Below are positions 42,701 to 50,641 of a stretch of DNA of 64,000 bases, piece by piece; within the stretch, counting starts at the first letter, position 1; the number at the start of each line of letters is the position of its first letter. The notes beneath the pieces are model-generated. The model did not search any database and was not told the origin of the DNA. It was given only the letters and a program-made list of their open reading frames with translations. Position numbers and translations under genes: made by a program. The stretch lies in NCBI GenBank assembly GCA_028697725.1, contig JAQVEG010000005.1, positions 34,125 to 98,124 on the forward strand. The letters are read 5' to 3'. The stretch comes from Anaerostipes sp. Its GTDB lineage: Bacteria; Bacillota; Clostridia; Lachnospirales; Lachnospiraceae.

Positions 42701-43320
42701 ATAAAGAATTCTTCCTTTGTCTGAATCGAAAAACCTTCTTTTGCTTCCTCCAACCAATGGAAAGGTCTGACCTGACTTCTTGAACTCTCATATAATTCTA
42801 AAACCAGTTCTCCAATTCGATCATCTTTTTTCCCTGGAATATAACTCTCAATAAATTGTAAGAATTCTGGTTCCTGCTTTTCATATGCTTCTTCTAATAT
42901 CTCATCCATTACTTCTTGTTTCACAAGTTCTAACTGGCTCTCCTCAGCAATTGTAAAATTAGGATCCAAGTCTAGTTTATAAAAATAATCCCGAATCAAG
43001 TCTAAACAAAAACTGTGAATCGTCGTAATGGATGCCTTGCGAATAAGACTAGACTGCCTGACTAAATGTTCATTGGCTGGATCTAGTTCTATTTTCTTTT
43101 CAATGGCTTTTGAAATACGTTCCTTCATCTCCTGTGCCGCTGCGTGAGTAAAGGTCACTACAAGCAGACGATCCACATCGATGGGATGCTTATCATCTGT
43201 AATTTTTTGAATAATACGTTCCACTAAAACTGCTGTTTTTCCAGAACCTGCTGCCGCTGACACCAGCATATTTCTTCCCCTGCTGTCAATCACTTGTTGT
43301 TGTTCTTTTGTCCATGGCAT
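39787..43320 (-). CDS. addA: ATP-dependent helicase/nuclease subunit A
   Basis: This 1177-residue subunit of the AddAB double-strand-break repair complex has the functional role of RecB. UvrD-like helicase motifs start with Walker A SAAAGSGKTAVLVERI at 21-36, then DEYQD (motif II), GDVKQSIYSFRLA (motif III), and RVLYVAMTRAKEKL (motif VI). A C-terminal RecB-family nuclease follows with GIVDMYFEE and VDYKTDRV. The protein is full length. It starts 3 bases after addB on the minus strand, so the pair is one operon. The complex resects DNA ends for RecA. Confidence 0.97.
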   Translation of the reverse strand: MPWTKEQQQVIDSRGRNMLVSAAAGSGKTAVLVERIIQKITDDKHPIDVDRLLVVTFTHAAAQEMKERISKAIEKKIELDPANEHLVRQSSLIRKASITTIHSFCLDLIRDYFYKLDLDPNFTIAEESQLELVKQEVMDEILEEAYEKQEPEFLQFIESYIPGKKDDRIGELVLELYESSRSQVRPFHWLEEAKEGFSIQTKEEFFMAPWMKFVMNDSKESLERAMDLIKAAIDVSKKVGGPYFYEEALQSDLNQMRECVSQEDYESLGNAILSFEKARLKNKKDPDVLIELKDQCKSLRERAYKRMETIKENYFYTEPGEVLRQIKILRPAMEGYIDLTIAFSKRYEERKKMENLLDFGDMEHFALKLLIDQYDKDNFVPSDIAKEKAAFFEEIYIDEYQDSNFIQDAVLRSVSKEFMGGHNLFMVGDVKQSIYSFRLARPELFIEKYKAYQSENENNQLVELRNNFRSRKEVLEFTNDVFYQIMHESIGNIEYTKDVALVPSFPYKEGEGLGGNAQMLLLNKDIVAESEEDGDTLEAKMIAKKIHELIDGEHPQMISDEDEEGNPISRKAEYKDIVILLRSPRSSGETFQKILMDEGIPAFCNTQSGYFDTVEIRTILSLLSVIDNVYIDIDMAAFLRSPMIQMDGNDLARLRLCDKKASLYDCLLLSRQENEKAEKAISVLEELREKKNHTSLYDLIWKALDLTDYYHYIGAMPKGERRQGNVLMLLERAKNYEQTQFKGLFHFIRFMKQCREYNLDFGEANTIGENENLVSITSIHKSKGLEYPIVFISKLHKKFNLRDASGSVIFHSDYYIGPDVVNTKTRTKMPSILKGVIARRIKRDSLGEELRVLYVAMTRAKEKLILTGIVSKEEEWSVSGGITSEGKSYLDWFMMAFSNMKDRKCEVKILGEDIVESWDMEQMLGKEIAKEDLKQWLKEKQKTDIFSELQQRFTYEYPYAAESKGKLKYSVSEIKRLSQQVEPEETFALPVGKKEPRIPRFLQKEEKVSPTSRGTAVHKVFELMDFSKKYTHLDLEREINQWIKEGKIDGNAKDVIPLDEIIKFYDTELGKRVQNARNCWKEKQFVMGVPFSQMEENAKGEQFVVVQGIVDMYFEEEDGLVIVDYKTDRVKEGKEHTLIEHYKAQLDYYKLALTQMTGKNVKECYIYSVPLCKEIIV

Positions 43321-43323
43321 TCT

Positions 43324-46300
43324 TTACTCACCTCCCTGAAGATAATTAATGGCATCATCTTTTGATATTTTCTTTAATTTTCTGACTTTGTTAGTGTCTG
43401 AATCAATGGCACAAACATTAATATATGGACAGAATGTACAGGCATTGTAAATATATTCATACGGCTCAATATCTATCTTTCCACTGACCATCTCATTTCC
43501 TAAATCTACGATTTTCTTTTGAACTACGCCACACAATTCCATCATATTTTCATTGGATAATATGGATGAATATTTGGTATAATCTCCATTCTTCTTTCGA
43601 TCATAAGGTACTGTAAGAACCCCATAACCATCTGGTTTTTCTAATTTTTCTAAAATCTCAAAATCCTCATTGGCAACACCACTTAATTTTAAATTCTTTA
43701 AAACCTCAATCTCTGGCTCACTGTCATTTTTAGGAGCAATAATAGGATCATCAATACGAGAGTAAAACATTCCTGCTGGCACAACCTTTTTATCCTGCTT
43801 CTTTCCAATGAGTTCCATCATTGCATTCATATACACAACTAATTGAAGCTGCATTCCATGGAAAATTGTCGTAAAATCAAACTGGGTATTTCCAGACTTA
43901 TAATCTACAATCTTAAGATACACATGTTCTTCATCTTCATACATATCAAGTCGATCAACTACCCCCTGAAAATTCATAATAGTTCCATCTTCTAACTGAA
44001 TCTTTGTTACATCCAAATTATCTTTATGAGAAAATGCGACTTCGTATTCTGCTGGTAAAAACTCTCCACGTTTTACTTGATGTTCCACTGCCCATACTGC
44101 ACGCTTTGCCATTCGTTTGATTCTCTCTACAGTATACTGGTTTCGATAATTCTCTTTCATAATTCCTGAATCTTCTATTTCCAGTGCTTTCATAACCATA
44201 TCTTCTACGAAGTTATCTCTATGTGCATCATCCTCCCATGTCCATGAACTGTTCTTTCCCACAAGTTCCATGGCAGTATGAAAAATAGTTCCCAAATCTG
44301 TAGGCATTAATTTATGTACTAGACGCTCTCTTAATTTTAGACCGTACTGCATAAAATGGGCAAAGGCACAGCTTGAGAATTTCTCCATTCGTGTCACACT
44401 ATTATTTAACTCATTTCCATAGAGCATTGTAACTAACTTCTTTTCTAATTTTTCTTCCTGATTCACGTAGAAATGAGCATCTATGTACTTTTCCACCTGT
44501 TCTAAATCATCTAACGCCTGATACAAAATGCGTAGATTTTCACTTGGACTTTCCTCGTCTAATCTTTGAATTTCCTCAATGATAGATTCCAATGCCTCTT
44601 CCACTGTATAAGACTTCTTAACTTCTTCTTTTGAAATATCCAGCTTTATTATTTTAGGAAAAATCTTTTGAATTTTATTGAGTACGTAAGATGGCATTAA
44701 ACTCTCACCCATGGCATTCATGGCTGGATAAGTAAAATAAAGTTTTTCACATGGTTTGGAAACAGCAAGATACAAATAATACTGATCAATATACGCATTC
44801 TTTCTTGCCGTTGGTGCCATAACAATTCCCATGGTATCCAGCTTTTCTTTTTGAGAATCTGATAAAATTCCATTTTGCTTTTTGGGCATTGGTACAATTC
44901 CCTCATTCACTCCAACAAAGAACATTACTTTTCCATGATTAGATCTTGTACGCTCCACATCTCCTATGGTAACCTGATCTAAACTTGGTGGAATAACTCC
45001 AACAGAAATCTCATCCAATCCACTTTCCAGCACTCCACAAAAATCCTCATAGGACATTATTTCATTTCCAAGAATATCTACCATTCGATCAAATAAATCC
45101 ATTACCTGTCCATAGATTTGAGAATAGGTTTTAGCAAGGACATATTCCTTTCCTTCCTCAAACTCCTGAACCTTTTGATCTATCTGCTCTTCCATATGAA
45201 TCTTTACCAAGAATTCATACAAAGCTGTCACCATATCTATGACCCTTGCATCTCTTTTTGTCATATCCTCTTTGAATGGAATCACTTCCTCAAGAAAACG
45301 TTCTCGATATTCATTTCCTAATTTAAGACTCTCCTCATCAAAATGTTTGGATGTAAATGGCATTTTCAGACGGTATAAATGTTCAATCCCCTGTTCTAGC
45401 ATAATATTTTCCAATAAATCTACTTCATTTTGCTCAAGGGAACTAAATCCTGATTTTAAATAGCGAAATACCATGTCATAAGGAAAATCAAACTGCACCA
45501 TCCTTAAGGCAGATAAAATAGTTTCTATACATGGGTTGTTTTTTAACTTTTGACTTCCGTCCATAAAATAGGGAATGTGAAGCTTCTTTAGATTCTGCTC
45601 TAACTGCCCTCGGTAACTTTCCACATCTCCTGCCATAACAAAAATATCCTCATATCGATATCCTTGCTCCCGCACTAAAGATTCGATTTGATTGGTCACA
45701 AATCCACACTCTTCCATTACATTTAATGCCTTATATATTCTTATATCCTTTGTTTTTTCTTCATAAGTACAGAAAGGAAATCGAAACATATTTCTCTCTA
45801 AATGAGCAATCTCTTTGGATGCAATATAACCTTCTTCCATCAAAATATCTGGCTCTATGGAAATGTTCATCTCTTTTGCCGCTTCTCTTAGCTGCCAAGC
45901 CTCTTTCTTTGGCATTGCAAATAGCTCATACTCCTTGAACTTCTTGTATACATCTTGGGCATCCACAGTAAAACTAATAACTACCTTACTGGCACATTTT
46001 AGAATCTCTCGAATAACCTTTTGCTGCACTGGTGAAAATCCTGTAAATCCATCAAAATAAAACGTTCCACCTTTTAGAAGTTTTGACTCGCCTATTTTCT
46101 TTGCTAAAACATCAAGAAGCTGTTCTGACATCATGTAGGTGTCTCCAAGCTCTTCTACAAACTTCTCATAGACAAACAAAATATCTTCAAGTTTCATGTG
46201 AAGACTATCTTCTTTCTCCATTTCCTTCATGGTATTTTCTAATGCTTCTTTGGTCACATCATATTGACACATTTCTGAAAAAAATGACTTCATTTCATCA

Positions 46301-46656
46301 ATAAATCCCTGTTTCCCAATACTAGATGCAAACACAGACAGCTTCTTTTGATTGGCCTCCATAATCTTGCGGATAACCATGGACTTCCCCTCATCCCCTA
46401 ATACCTCTTTTGGAATATATGATAATTCATCAAAAATACGATATGCCAGACGAAAAAAACCAACCACATCAATATTCATAGTTCCATGATTGGGATGCAC
46501 ATTTACTAACTCTCTTTGTGCATTTAATGTGGACTGATCTGGAACAATTAAAAAATAATTCTCACTGGGATGATCTATGGAATTTTCAATCATCTTTTCA
46601 TAAATATATTTTGTTTTCCCTGTTTGACTCGCTCCGAATATAAACTGTAATGCCAT
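43324..46656 (-). CDS. addB: ATP-dependent helicase/nuclease subunit B
   Basis: This 1110-residue subunit is the partner of AddA. The N-terminal Walker A GASQTGKTKYI is at about 8-18. Degenerate helicase domains fill the centre. A second nuclease domain near 950 has MNFQGVVDRLD and KIVDYKSGN. The C-terminal CTFCPYINVC, with an earlier cysteine near residue 802 (SSCAFAHF), makes the known [4Fe-4S] cluster of AddB. The length is close to the usual 1150. It heads the addBA operon. Confidence 0.97.
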   Translation of the reverse strand: MALQFIFGASQTGKTKYIYEKMIENSIDHPSENYFLIVPDQSTLNAQRELVNVHPNHGTMNIDVVGFFRLAYRIFDELSYIPKEVLGDEGKSMVIRKIMEANQKKLSVFASSIGKQGFIDEMKSFFSEMCQYDVTKEALENTMKEMEKEDSLHMKLEDILFVYEKFVEELGDTYMMSEQLLDVLAKKIGESKLLKGGTFYFDGFTGFSPVQQKVIREILKCASKVVISFTVDAQDVYKKFKEYELFAMPKKEAWQLREAAKEMNISIEPDILMEEGYIASKEIAHLERNMFRFPFCTYEEKTKDIRIYKALNVMEECGFVTNQIESLVREQGYRYEDIFVMAGDVESYRGQLEQNLKKLHIPYFMDGSQKLKNNPCIETILSALRMVQFDFPYDMVFRYLKSGFSSLEQNEVDLLENIMLEQGIEHLYRLKMPFTSKHFDEESLKLGNEYRERFLEEVIPFKEDMTKRDARVIDMVTALYEFLVKIHMEEQIDQKVQEFEEGKEYVLAKTYSQIYGQVMDLFDRMVDILGNEIMSYEDFCGVLESGLDEISVGVIPPSLDQVTIGDVERTRSNHGKVMFFVGVNEGIVPMPKKQNGILSDSQKEKLDTMGIVMAPTARKNAYIDQYYLYLAVSKPCEKLYFTYPAMNAMGESLMPSYVLNKIQKIFPKIIKLDISKEEVKKSYTVEEALESIIEEIQRLDEESPSENLRILYQALDDLEQVEKYIDAHFYVNQEEKLEKKLVTMLYGNELNNSVTRMEKFSSCAFAHFMQYGLKLRERLVHKLMPTDLGTIFHTAMELVGKNSSWTWEDDAHRDNFVEDMVMKALEIEDSGIMKENYRNQYTVERIKRMAKRAVWAVEHQVKRGEFLPAEYEVAFSHKDNLDVTKIQLEDGTIMNFQGVVDRLDMYEDEEHVYLKIVDYKSGNTQFDFTTIFHGMQLQLVVYMNAMMELIGKKQDKKVVPAGMFYSRIDDPIIAPKNDSEPEIEVLKNLKLSGVANEDFEILEKLEKPDGYGVLTVPYDRKKNGDYTKYSSILSNENMMELCGVVQKKIVDLGNEMVSGKIDIEPYEYIYNACTFCPYINVCAIDSDTNKVRKLKKISKDDAINYLQGGE

Positions 46657-46757
46657 AGAATTCTCCTTCCTTTTTCACTTCATCATACCATATGTTCTAG
46701 TTCTATTCTATATACCACTATCATATATTATAATAGAATCTTTTTAGGAGGAACCCT

Positions 46758-47198
46758 ATGGCACCAAAAACAAAAATTGTCGTCTTAAAAGCAAGAGAAC
46801 TTATATACACTGGTATCTTTATCATAATGGGAATTGCGTTGATTCTGCTGCTTGTTTATATGTTTGCTCCGCAAAAAAACAAAAAAAGAAATGAAACTTC
46901 CCAATCTACAGGTTACAAAGATGGTACCTACTCTTCCCCTCTTCATCTTGGAGATAAGGAATTGAAACTTACTGTCACCGTAAAAAATGGAAAACCTAAG
47001 TCTATTGCTTTAAAACATTTAAGTCAAAGTGTGCAGACTATGTTTCCTCTTGTAGAACCTTCTGTGGAAGAAATCAACAAACAACTTCCAAAGATATCAT
47101 CCATTGACGATTTAAAGGTAACCGGTGAGTCAAAATACACCAATACCATGCTGATTCAATCTATGAAAAATGCATTAAAATCCAGCAAAAATAATTAA
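46758..47198 (+). CDS. Membrane-anchored FMN-binding-like protein
   Basis: This 146-residue protein has one N-terminal membrane helix at about 17-37 and a short basic stretch. An outward domain then begins YKDGTYSSPLHLGDKELKLTVTVKNGKPKSI and ends TGESKYTNTMLIQSMKNAL. The layout (YxDGTY, a beta strand with KNGKxxxI, a late helix) resembles FMN-binding domains of the RnfG/NqrC kind. The flavin-accepting SGAT threonine motif is replaced by TGESKYT, so covalent flavin is doubtful. ATG has AGGAGG five bases upstream. It is a single gene, divergent from addB. Function unknown. Confidence 0.65.
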   Translation: MAPKTKIVVLKARELIYTGIFIIMGIALILLLVYMFAPQKNKKRNETSQSTGYKDGTYSSPLHLGDKELKLTVTVKNGKPKSIALKHLSQSVQTMFPLVEPSVEEINKQLPKISSIDDLKVTGESKYTNTMLIQSMKNALKSSKNN

Positions 47199-47216
47199 TT
47201 TGTCCATGTACATCAA

Positions 47217-47254
47217 AAAGAACTGCGTACTAACAATGTACACAGTTCTTTTTC
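47217..47254. terminator. Bidirectional terminator
   Basis: Arms AAAGAACTGCGTAC / GTACACAGTTCTTT (47217-47230, 47238-47251), with one mismatch, carry T-tracts on both strands. It ends the plus-strand membrane protein gene and the minus-strand lipoprotein gene. Confidence 0.8.
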
Positions 47255-47255
47255 T

Positions 47256-47732
47256 TTATTGATTGTCATTTCCGTATTCTTCGATTTTATTTGTATCTTT
47301 ATTTTTCTTGTATATCTTCCCGTTATCTTTATCCACATAGAAATCACCGTATTTTTTCCCAGAGCTGTCAGAAGTATCATAGATTTCATAGTGATATCCC
47401 TTATACCCTTTTTTGTATTCGGTGACTTTTTCATCTCTTTTTTTTACCTCATAACTTCCACCATCATTTCCCTGTCCAAGACGATTTACAAGATAATCAT
47501 GTGCATCATCGTAGCTGTCAAACCCATTTGCCACATCATCTGCCACGTCATCCACTGCATCTGCCGCATTGTCTACAGCGTCACTTGCATCATCTGCGAT
47601 AGACGTATCTTCTGCGGTTTCTGTGGTGGTCTGTGTAGAACCCTCGTCCTTTCCAAAACATCCAGTCATGGTAACTGTAACCATACACATTAACATACTT
47701 AATGTTACAAAATGTATCCATCTTTTCTTCAT
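47256..47732 (-). CDS. Lipoprotein with acidic Asp/Ala repeat region
   Basis: This 158-residue lipoprotein has a signal peptide at 1-24 and lipobox VTMTGC with C25. A low-complexity segment of D/A/V repeats (ASDAVDNAADAVDDVADDVANG, about 45-68) follows, then a charged C-terminal domain with YxVKKRDEKVTEYKKGYKGYHYEIYDTSDSS and DFYVDKDNGKIYK. The last part looks like a repeated protein-of-unknown-function domain common in Lachnospiraceae lipoproteins. ATG 47732 has AAGGAGA upstream and the longer frame does not. It is extracellular and membrane-anchored. Function unknown. Confidence 0.75.
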   Translation of the reverse strand: MKKRWIHFVTLSMLMCMVTVTMTGCFGKDEGSTQTTTETAEDTSIADDASDAVDNAADAVDDVADDVANGFDSYDDAHDYLVNRLGQGNDGGSYEVKKRDEKVTEYKKGYKGYHYEIYDTSDSSGKKYGDFYVDKDNGKIYKKNKDTNKIEEYGNDNQ

Positions 47733-47810
47733 AAAAAAAATTCTCCTTTTCTCTGAAATAATATTGATATTCATATTGTTTCCAAAGAAAAGAAGAATTA
47801 TAGATTTATT

Positions 47811-48473
47811 TTATTTTTTTGTAAATTTAAGAGCCACTTTATCCCCAAGCCACTGTCCAAACTGAACAATAATTACCAATACGGCTGCGGTTACCCACAT
47901 AACCCCTGACTGATAACGATAATATCCGTATCGAATGGCAAGGTCACCGATTCCTCCGCCTCCAACACTTCCAGCCATAGCTGAATAACCAATTACACTG
48001 ACAAATGTAACAGTAAATGCACGAATTAATCCTGGCATTGCTTCTACAAATAATACTTTTCGGATAATCAAAGAAATACTTGCTCCTGTTGAAAATGCCG
48101 CCTCAACAACACCTTTGTCTACTTCACTAAACGCACCTTCTACCAGCCTTGCAAAAAATGGAATTGCTGCAATGGCAAGTGGAACAGATGCTGCAGTTGA
48201 TCCAAGATTTGTTCCTGCCACAAGTCGTGTAAATGGAATCAAGATAATAAGCAAAATAATAAATGGCAAGGAACGAATAACATTCACAATGGTTCCTGCA
48301 ATTGCATTTACAATGCGGTTTGGAAAAAACATAGGATTAGAAGTCAAATGAAGAATCAATCCAATCAAAGTTCCAAATACTAGACAAGCAACCATAGTTA
48401 TCGCCATCATCTGTGCAGTCTCAACACATGATTTCAAAAATTCAGATTGTAAAATATTCATTGTCTCCTGCAT
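47811..48473 (-). CDS. metI: Methionine ABC transporter permease
   Basis: This 220-residue membrane subunit of the MetNIQ importer has five or six hydrophobic helices and the binding-protein-dependent transport EAA-like loop EAAFSTGASISLIIRKVLFVEAMPGL. Typical MetI segments are VNVIRSLPFIILLIILIPFTR and GYSAMAGSVGGGGIGDLAIRYGYYRY. Its ATG overlaps the metN stop (TAATG), indicating translational coupling. No metQ binding-protein gene is present next to it. Confidence 0.95.
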   Translation of the reverse strand: MQETMNILQSEFLKSCVETAQMMAITMVACLVFGTLIGLILHLTSNPMFFPNRIVNAIAGTIVNVIRSLPFIILLIILIPFTRLVAGTNLGSTAASVPLAIAAIPFFARLVEGAFSEVDKGVVEAAFSTGASISLIIRKVLFVEAMPGLIRAFTVTFVSVIGYSAMAGSVGGGGIGDLAIRYGYYRYQSGVMWVTAAVLVIIVQFGQWLGDKVALKFTKK

Positions 48474-49489
48474 TATCTTTCACCTCCTGCTAACTTTTCA
48501 ATCTCAAAGACATGTTCTTTCATGTACTCATAAGCTGCTGTTCTCTGGTTTTTCTCTCCAGCAATAGCAATAATTAAAATACCCAAAGGATTTCCCTGTA
48601 TATAATCAATCTTAGCATTTATAATATCTACGGATACTTCAAACTTCTTAGACACCTCACTAATAATTGGTGAATATGCCTTCTCCCCTGTATATTTTAA
48701 TCTATAGATCTCTTCGTCTTCCTTTGCACATATTTGTTCTGGAAGTGTTACATTAATCACTCGTTCCACTAGATTCTTTGCAATTGGAACCTTTGGATTC
48801 GAAAATGCGTCATAAATATTGGCTACTTCTTTTAACTCTCCATTTTCCATAAATGCAATTCGATCAAAGAGCTTCTTTGCCACTTCCATCTCATGCGTAA
48901 TAAATACAATGGTAATATGAAGCTTATTCTTAATCTCCTTTAATAAAGATACAATCTCTTCTGTATTCTCTAAATCAAGAGCCGATGTTGCCTCATCGCA
49001 AAGTAAAATCTTAGGGTCATTTGCTAAAGCTCTCGCAATGGCAACTCTTTGTTTTTGTCCTCCACTTAAATTCGCTGGATAAGCATCTGCCTTCTCTGGA
49101 AGATGAACTAATTCAAGTAATTCTTGTACTCTTTTTTGAATTTTACTTTTAGGATAATGATTGGCTTCCAAGGCAAATGCAATATTGCCTGCAATGGTAG
49201 CTCCACTAATCAAATTAAAATGCTGAAAAATCATTCCAATATTCAACCGAACCTTTGATAATTCTTTTCTGTTTAAATTGGTAATATTCTGTCCTTCAAT
49301 CAGCACTTTTCCATTGGTTGGGTGCTGTAAAAGATTAATCGTACGCACTAAGGTACTCTTCCCTGCTCCACTTGGTCCAACAATACCGAATACTTCTCCC
49401 TTATTAATATTCAAAGAAACATCCTTCACTGCATAAAAATCTTTATTTTGTTGTTTGAAAACAACATCAATATTCTTTAATTCTATCAA
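48473..49489 (-). CDS. metN: Methionine ABC transporter ATP-binding protein
   Basis: This 338-residue ATPase of the methionine importer has Walker A GPSGAGKST, Q-loop IFQHFNL, signature LSGGQKQRVAIARAL and Walker B LLCDEATSALD. A C-terminal NIL domain (about 265-338) feeds back methionine inhibition. A longer frame runs into the tRNA-Lys gene. The realistic start is TTG 49489 with GAAGGTG six bases upstream, which gives the family N-terminus IELKNIDVVF. It begins 37 bases after the tRNA terminator hairpin. No S-box riboswitch fits in this short leader. Confidence 0.95.
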   Translation of the reverse strand: MIELKNIDVVFKQQNKDFYAVKDVSLNINKGEVFGIVGPSGAGKSTLVRTINLLQHPTNGKVLIEGQNITNLNRKELSKVRLNIGMIFQHFNLISGATIAGNIAFALEANHYPKSKIQKRVQELLELVHLPEKADAYPANLSGGQKQRVAIARALANDPKILLCDEATSALDLENTEEIVSLLKEIKNKLHITIVFITHEMEVAKKLFDRIAFMENGELKEVANIYDAFSNPKVPIAKNLVERVINVTLPEQICAKEDEEIYRLKYTGEKAYSPIISEVSKKFEVSVDIINAKIDYIQGNPLGILIIAIAGEKNQRTAAYEYMKEHVFEIEKLAGGER

Positions 49490-49525
49490 TATCTTCACCT
49501 TCTTTTTTATATTAAAATGCAAAAA

Positions 49526-49549
49526 GTCATACACAATCTTGTGTATGAC
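49526..49549 (-). terminator. Terminator after the two tRNA genes
   Basis: A perfect 10-bp stem GTCATACACA / TGTGTATGAC with a 4-base loop is followed on the minus strand by TTTTT. It lies 6 bases after tRNA-Lys and just before metN. Confidence 0.8.
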
Positions 49550-49554
49550 ACCTA

Positions 49555-49628
49555 GTGAGCGTGCGGGGATTCGAACCCCGGACAACTTGATTAAAAGTCA
49601 AGTGCTCTACCACCTGAGCTACACACCC
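49555..49628 (-). tRNA. tRNA-Lys (anticodon TTT)
   Basis: The minus strand folds to a full cloverleaf. The acceptor GGGTGTG pairs with CACGCTC (two wobbles). The D arm is AGCTCAGGTGGTAGAGC. The anticodon stem CTTGA/TCAAG encloses CTTTTAA. The T arm is CCGGGGTTCGAATCCCCG. The discriminator is A, and no CCA is encoded. Confidence 0.95.
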
Positions 49629-49651
49629 TTATAAAATTCCCAAATAAAAAG

Positions 49652-49722
49652 CTGGGCTAGCTGGATTCGAACCAGCGGTGCAGGAGTCAGAATCCTGTGC
49701 CTTACCACTTGGCGATAGCCCA
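49652..49722 (-). tRNA. tRNA-Gln (anticodon CTG)
   Basis: The minus strand shows acceptor TGGGCTA/TAGCCCA, anticodon stem CAGGA/TCCTG with loop TTCTGAC, T arm GCTGGTTCGAATCCAGC and discriminator G. No CCA is encoded. It is the first gene of a two-tRNA transcript with tRNA-Lys. Confidence 0.93.
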
Positions 49723-49733
49723 ACAACTTCCTT

Positions 49734-49763
49734 AATATATCACGTGTTCATATTTCATGTCAA
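49734..49763 (-). promoter_or_regulatory. Promoter of the tRNA-Gln/tRNA-Lys unit
   Basis: Minus strand: TTGACA (49763-49758), 18 bases, TATATT (49739-49734). The -10 is 11 bases before the tRNA-Gln 5' end, consistent with a short leader. Confidence 0.7.
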
Positions 49764-50137
49764 TCATTTTTTGAAATATATTGCGTTAAAAATATATCTT
49801 TCATGTTTCCTTCCATTGATTCAAAATAGATTGTCCCCTTTTCTCCAGCTTCGCTTTGGTCTGACTTGTCTTCTTGCTCTCCCATACCAATGTCCTGAAT
49901 CCACCCTGTTCCTACTAAGATTCCATGACAATTATACAAGGCAATCTCTTCTCCAGGCTTATGACAGCCACGAACAAAAATCGCTTTCACTACCCACTGT
50001 CCTTCCTCCTGGTATACTTCTTCAACATAAGAAAATACTTCCTTCTCCTTGTGAAGCTTCATGATTCTTTCTTGATCTTCCTTATAGCCACTTGCCTCTT
50101 TCACTTTGAATCGATTCAAAAAACTACTTATATTCAT
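49760..50137 (-). CDS. Hypothetical protein, possible beta-barrel
   Basis: This 125-residue cytosolic protein has no recognised family. After a basic N-part (NISSFLNRFKVKEASGYKEDQERIMKLHKEKE) there is a beta-rich region, VFSYVEEVYQEEGQWVVKAIFVRGCHKPGEEIALYNCHG. Its strand pattern recalls translation-factor domain 2. The tail is acidic. ATG 50137 with AAGGA is preferred to the longer frame that has no ribosome-binding site. It lies upstream of the tRNA pair and shares their orientation. The beta-barrel idea is tentative. Confidence 0.6.
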   Translation of the reverse strand: MNISSFLNRFKVKEASGYKEDQERIMKLHKEKEVFSYVEEVYQEEGQWVVKAIFVRGCHKPGEEIALYNCHGILVGTGWIQDIGMGEQEDKSDQSEAGEKGTIYFESMEGNMKDIFLTQYISKND

Positions 50138-50167
50138 ATATTTTTCCTTTTTTTCTTTCATCATATC

Positions 50168-50212
50168 AAAAAAAAAGCGGTGCTACAATATGAGATTCCA
50201 TATTCTAACACC
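50168..50212 (-). terminator. Terminator of the small XRE gene
   Basis: A 14-bp stem with two mismatches (50179-50192, 50199-50212) is followed on the minus strand by GC and a run of nine T. It lies 11 bases after the stop of the regulator gene. Confidence 0.8.
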
Positions 50213-50223
50213 TCTCCTATTCT

Positions 50224-50460
50224 CTATTCGTCTATATGAATCTCTTCTTGTTCTAAAAAATCTCTAAAATCATCAATTCTTCCACCCAGTGTTTTTATCA
50301 ATGGGAGAATATGCATCTTTCCTGTGCGTTTTCCATGGATTGCCTCACTTATTCTTGGATAAGCAATATTCATCTTATTAGCTAAGCTTCTCTGGGTAAG
50401 TTCTTGCTGTATCATCTGAACCTTAACCCACTTTTCAAATTCCTTGTACGTACGAACCAT
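50224..50460 (-). CDS. Small XRE-like helix-turn-helix protein
   Basis: This 78-residue DNA-binding protein has a helix-turn-helix QELTQRSLANKMNIAYPRISEAIHGKR (about 18-44) of the XRE/Cro type, with no effector domain. It is transcribed from TTGACA-N18-TATAAT, with a palindromic operator-like element in the spacer. It diverges from another small XRE gene at 50642. The pair resembles a lone lysogeny-type switch, but no other phage gene is near. Targets are unknown. Confidence 0.8.
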   Translation of the reverse strand: MVRTYKEFEKWVKVQMIQQELTQRSLANKMNIAYPRISEAIHGKRTGKMHILPLIKTLGGRIDDFRDFLEQEEIHIDE

Positions 50461-50494
50461 AAATGTAAATACTCTCCTTTCCCTTTTTGCTTAT

Positions 50495-50547
50495 ATTATA
50501 TCTCTCTATATTTAGAGATGTCAAGGTATAACACCATCTCTTTATAT
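50495..50547. promoter_or_regulatory. Promoter with operator in spacer, between divergent XRE genes
   Basis: Minus-strand promoter TTGACA (50524-50519), 18 bases, TATAAT (50500-50495). The spacer is a perfect inverted repeat TCTCTA-N4-TAGAGA (50503-50518). A further half-site ATCTCTTTATAT lies at about 50536-50547. Binding there would block the promoter, consistent with autorepression. Confidence 0.65.
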
Positions 50548-50641
50548 GTATTTGTGTTACATTTTGTATTTACTCTCCATATATGATATGTTACAATTTT
50601 TAATGTAGCGTTGTTACAAACGAAAAAGAATGAGGTATGAT

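Noticed and set aside
49490..49554. S-box (SAM) riboswitch before metNI
   Set aside because: The space is 65 bases and is filled by the tRNA terminator.
49489..49585. Longer metN frame beginning at 49585
   Set aside because: It would run through the tRNA-Lys 3' end and terminator and adds residues foreign to the MetN family.
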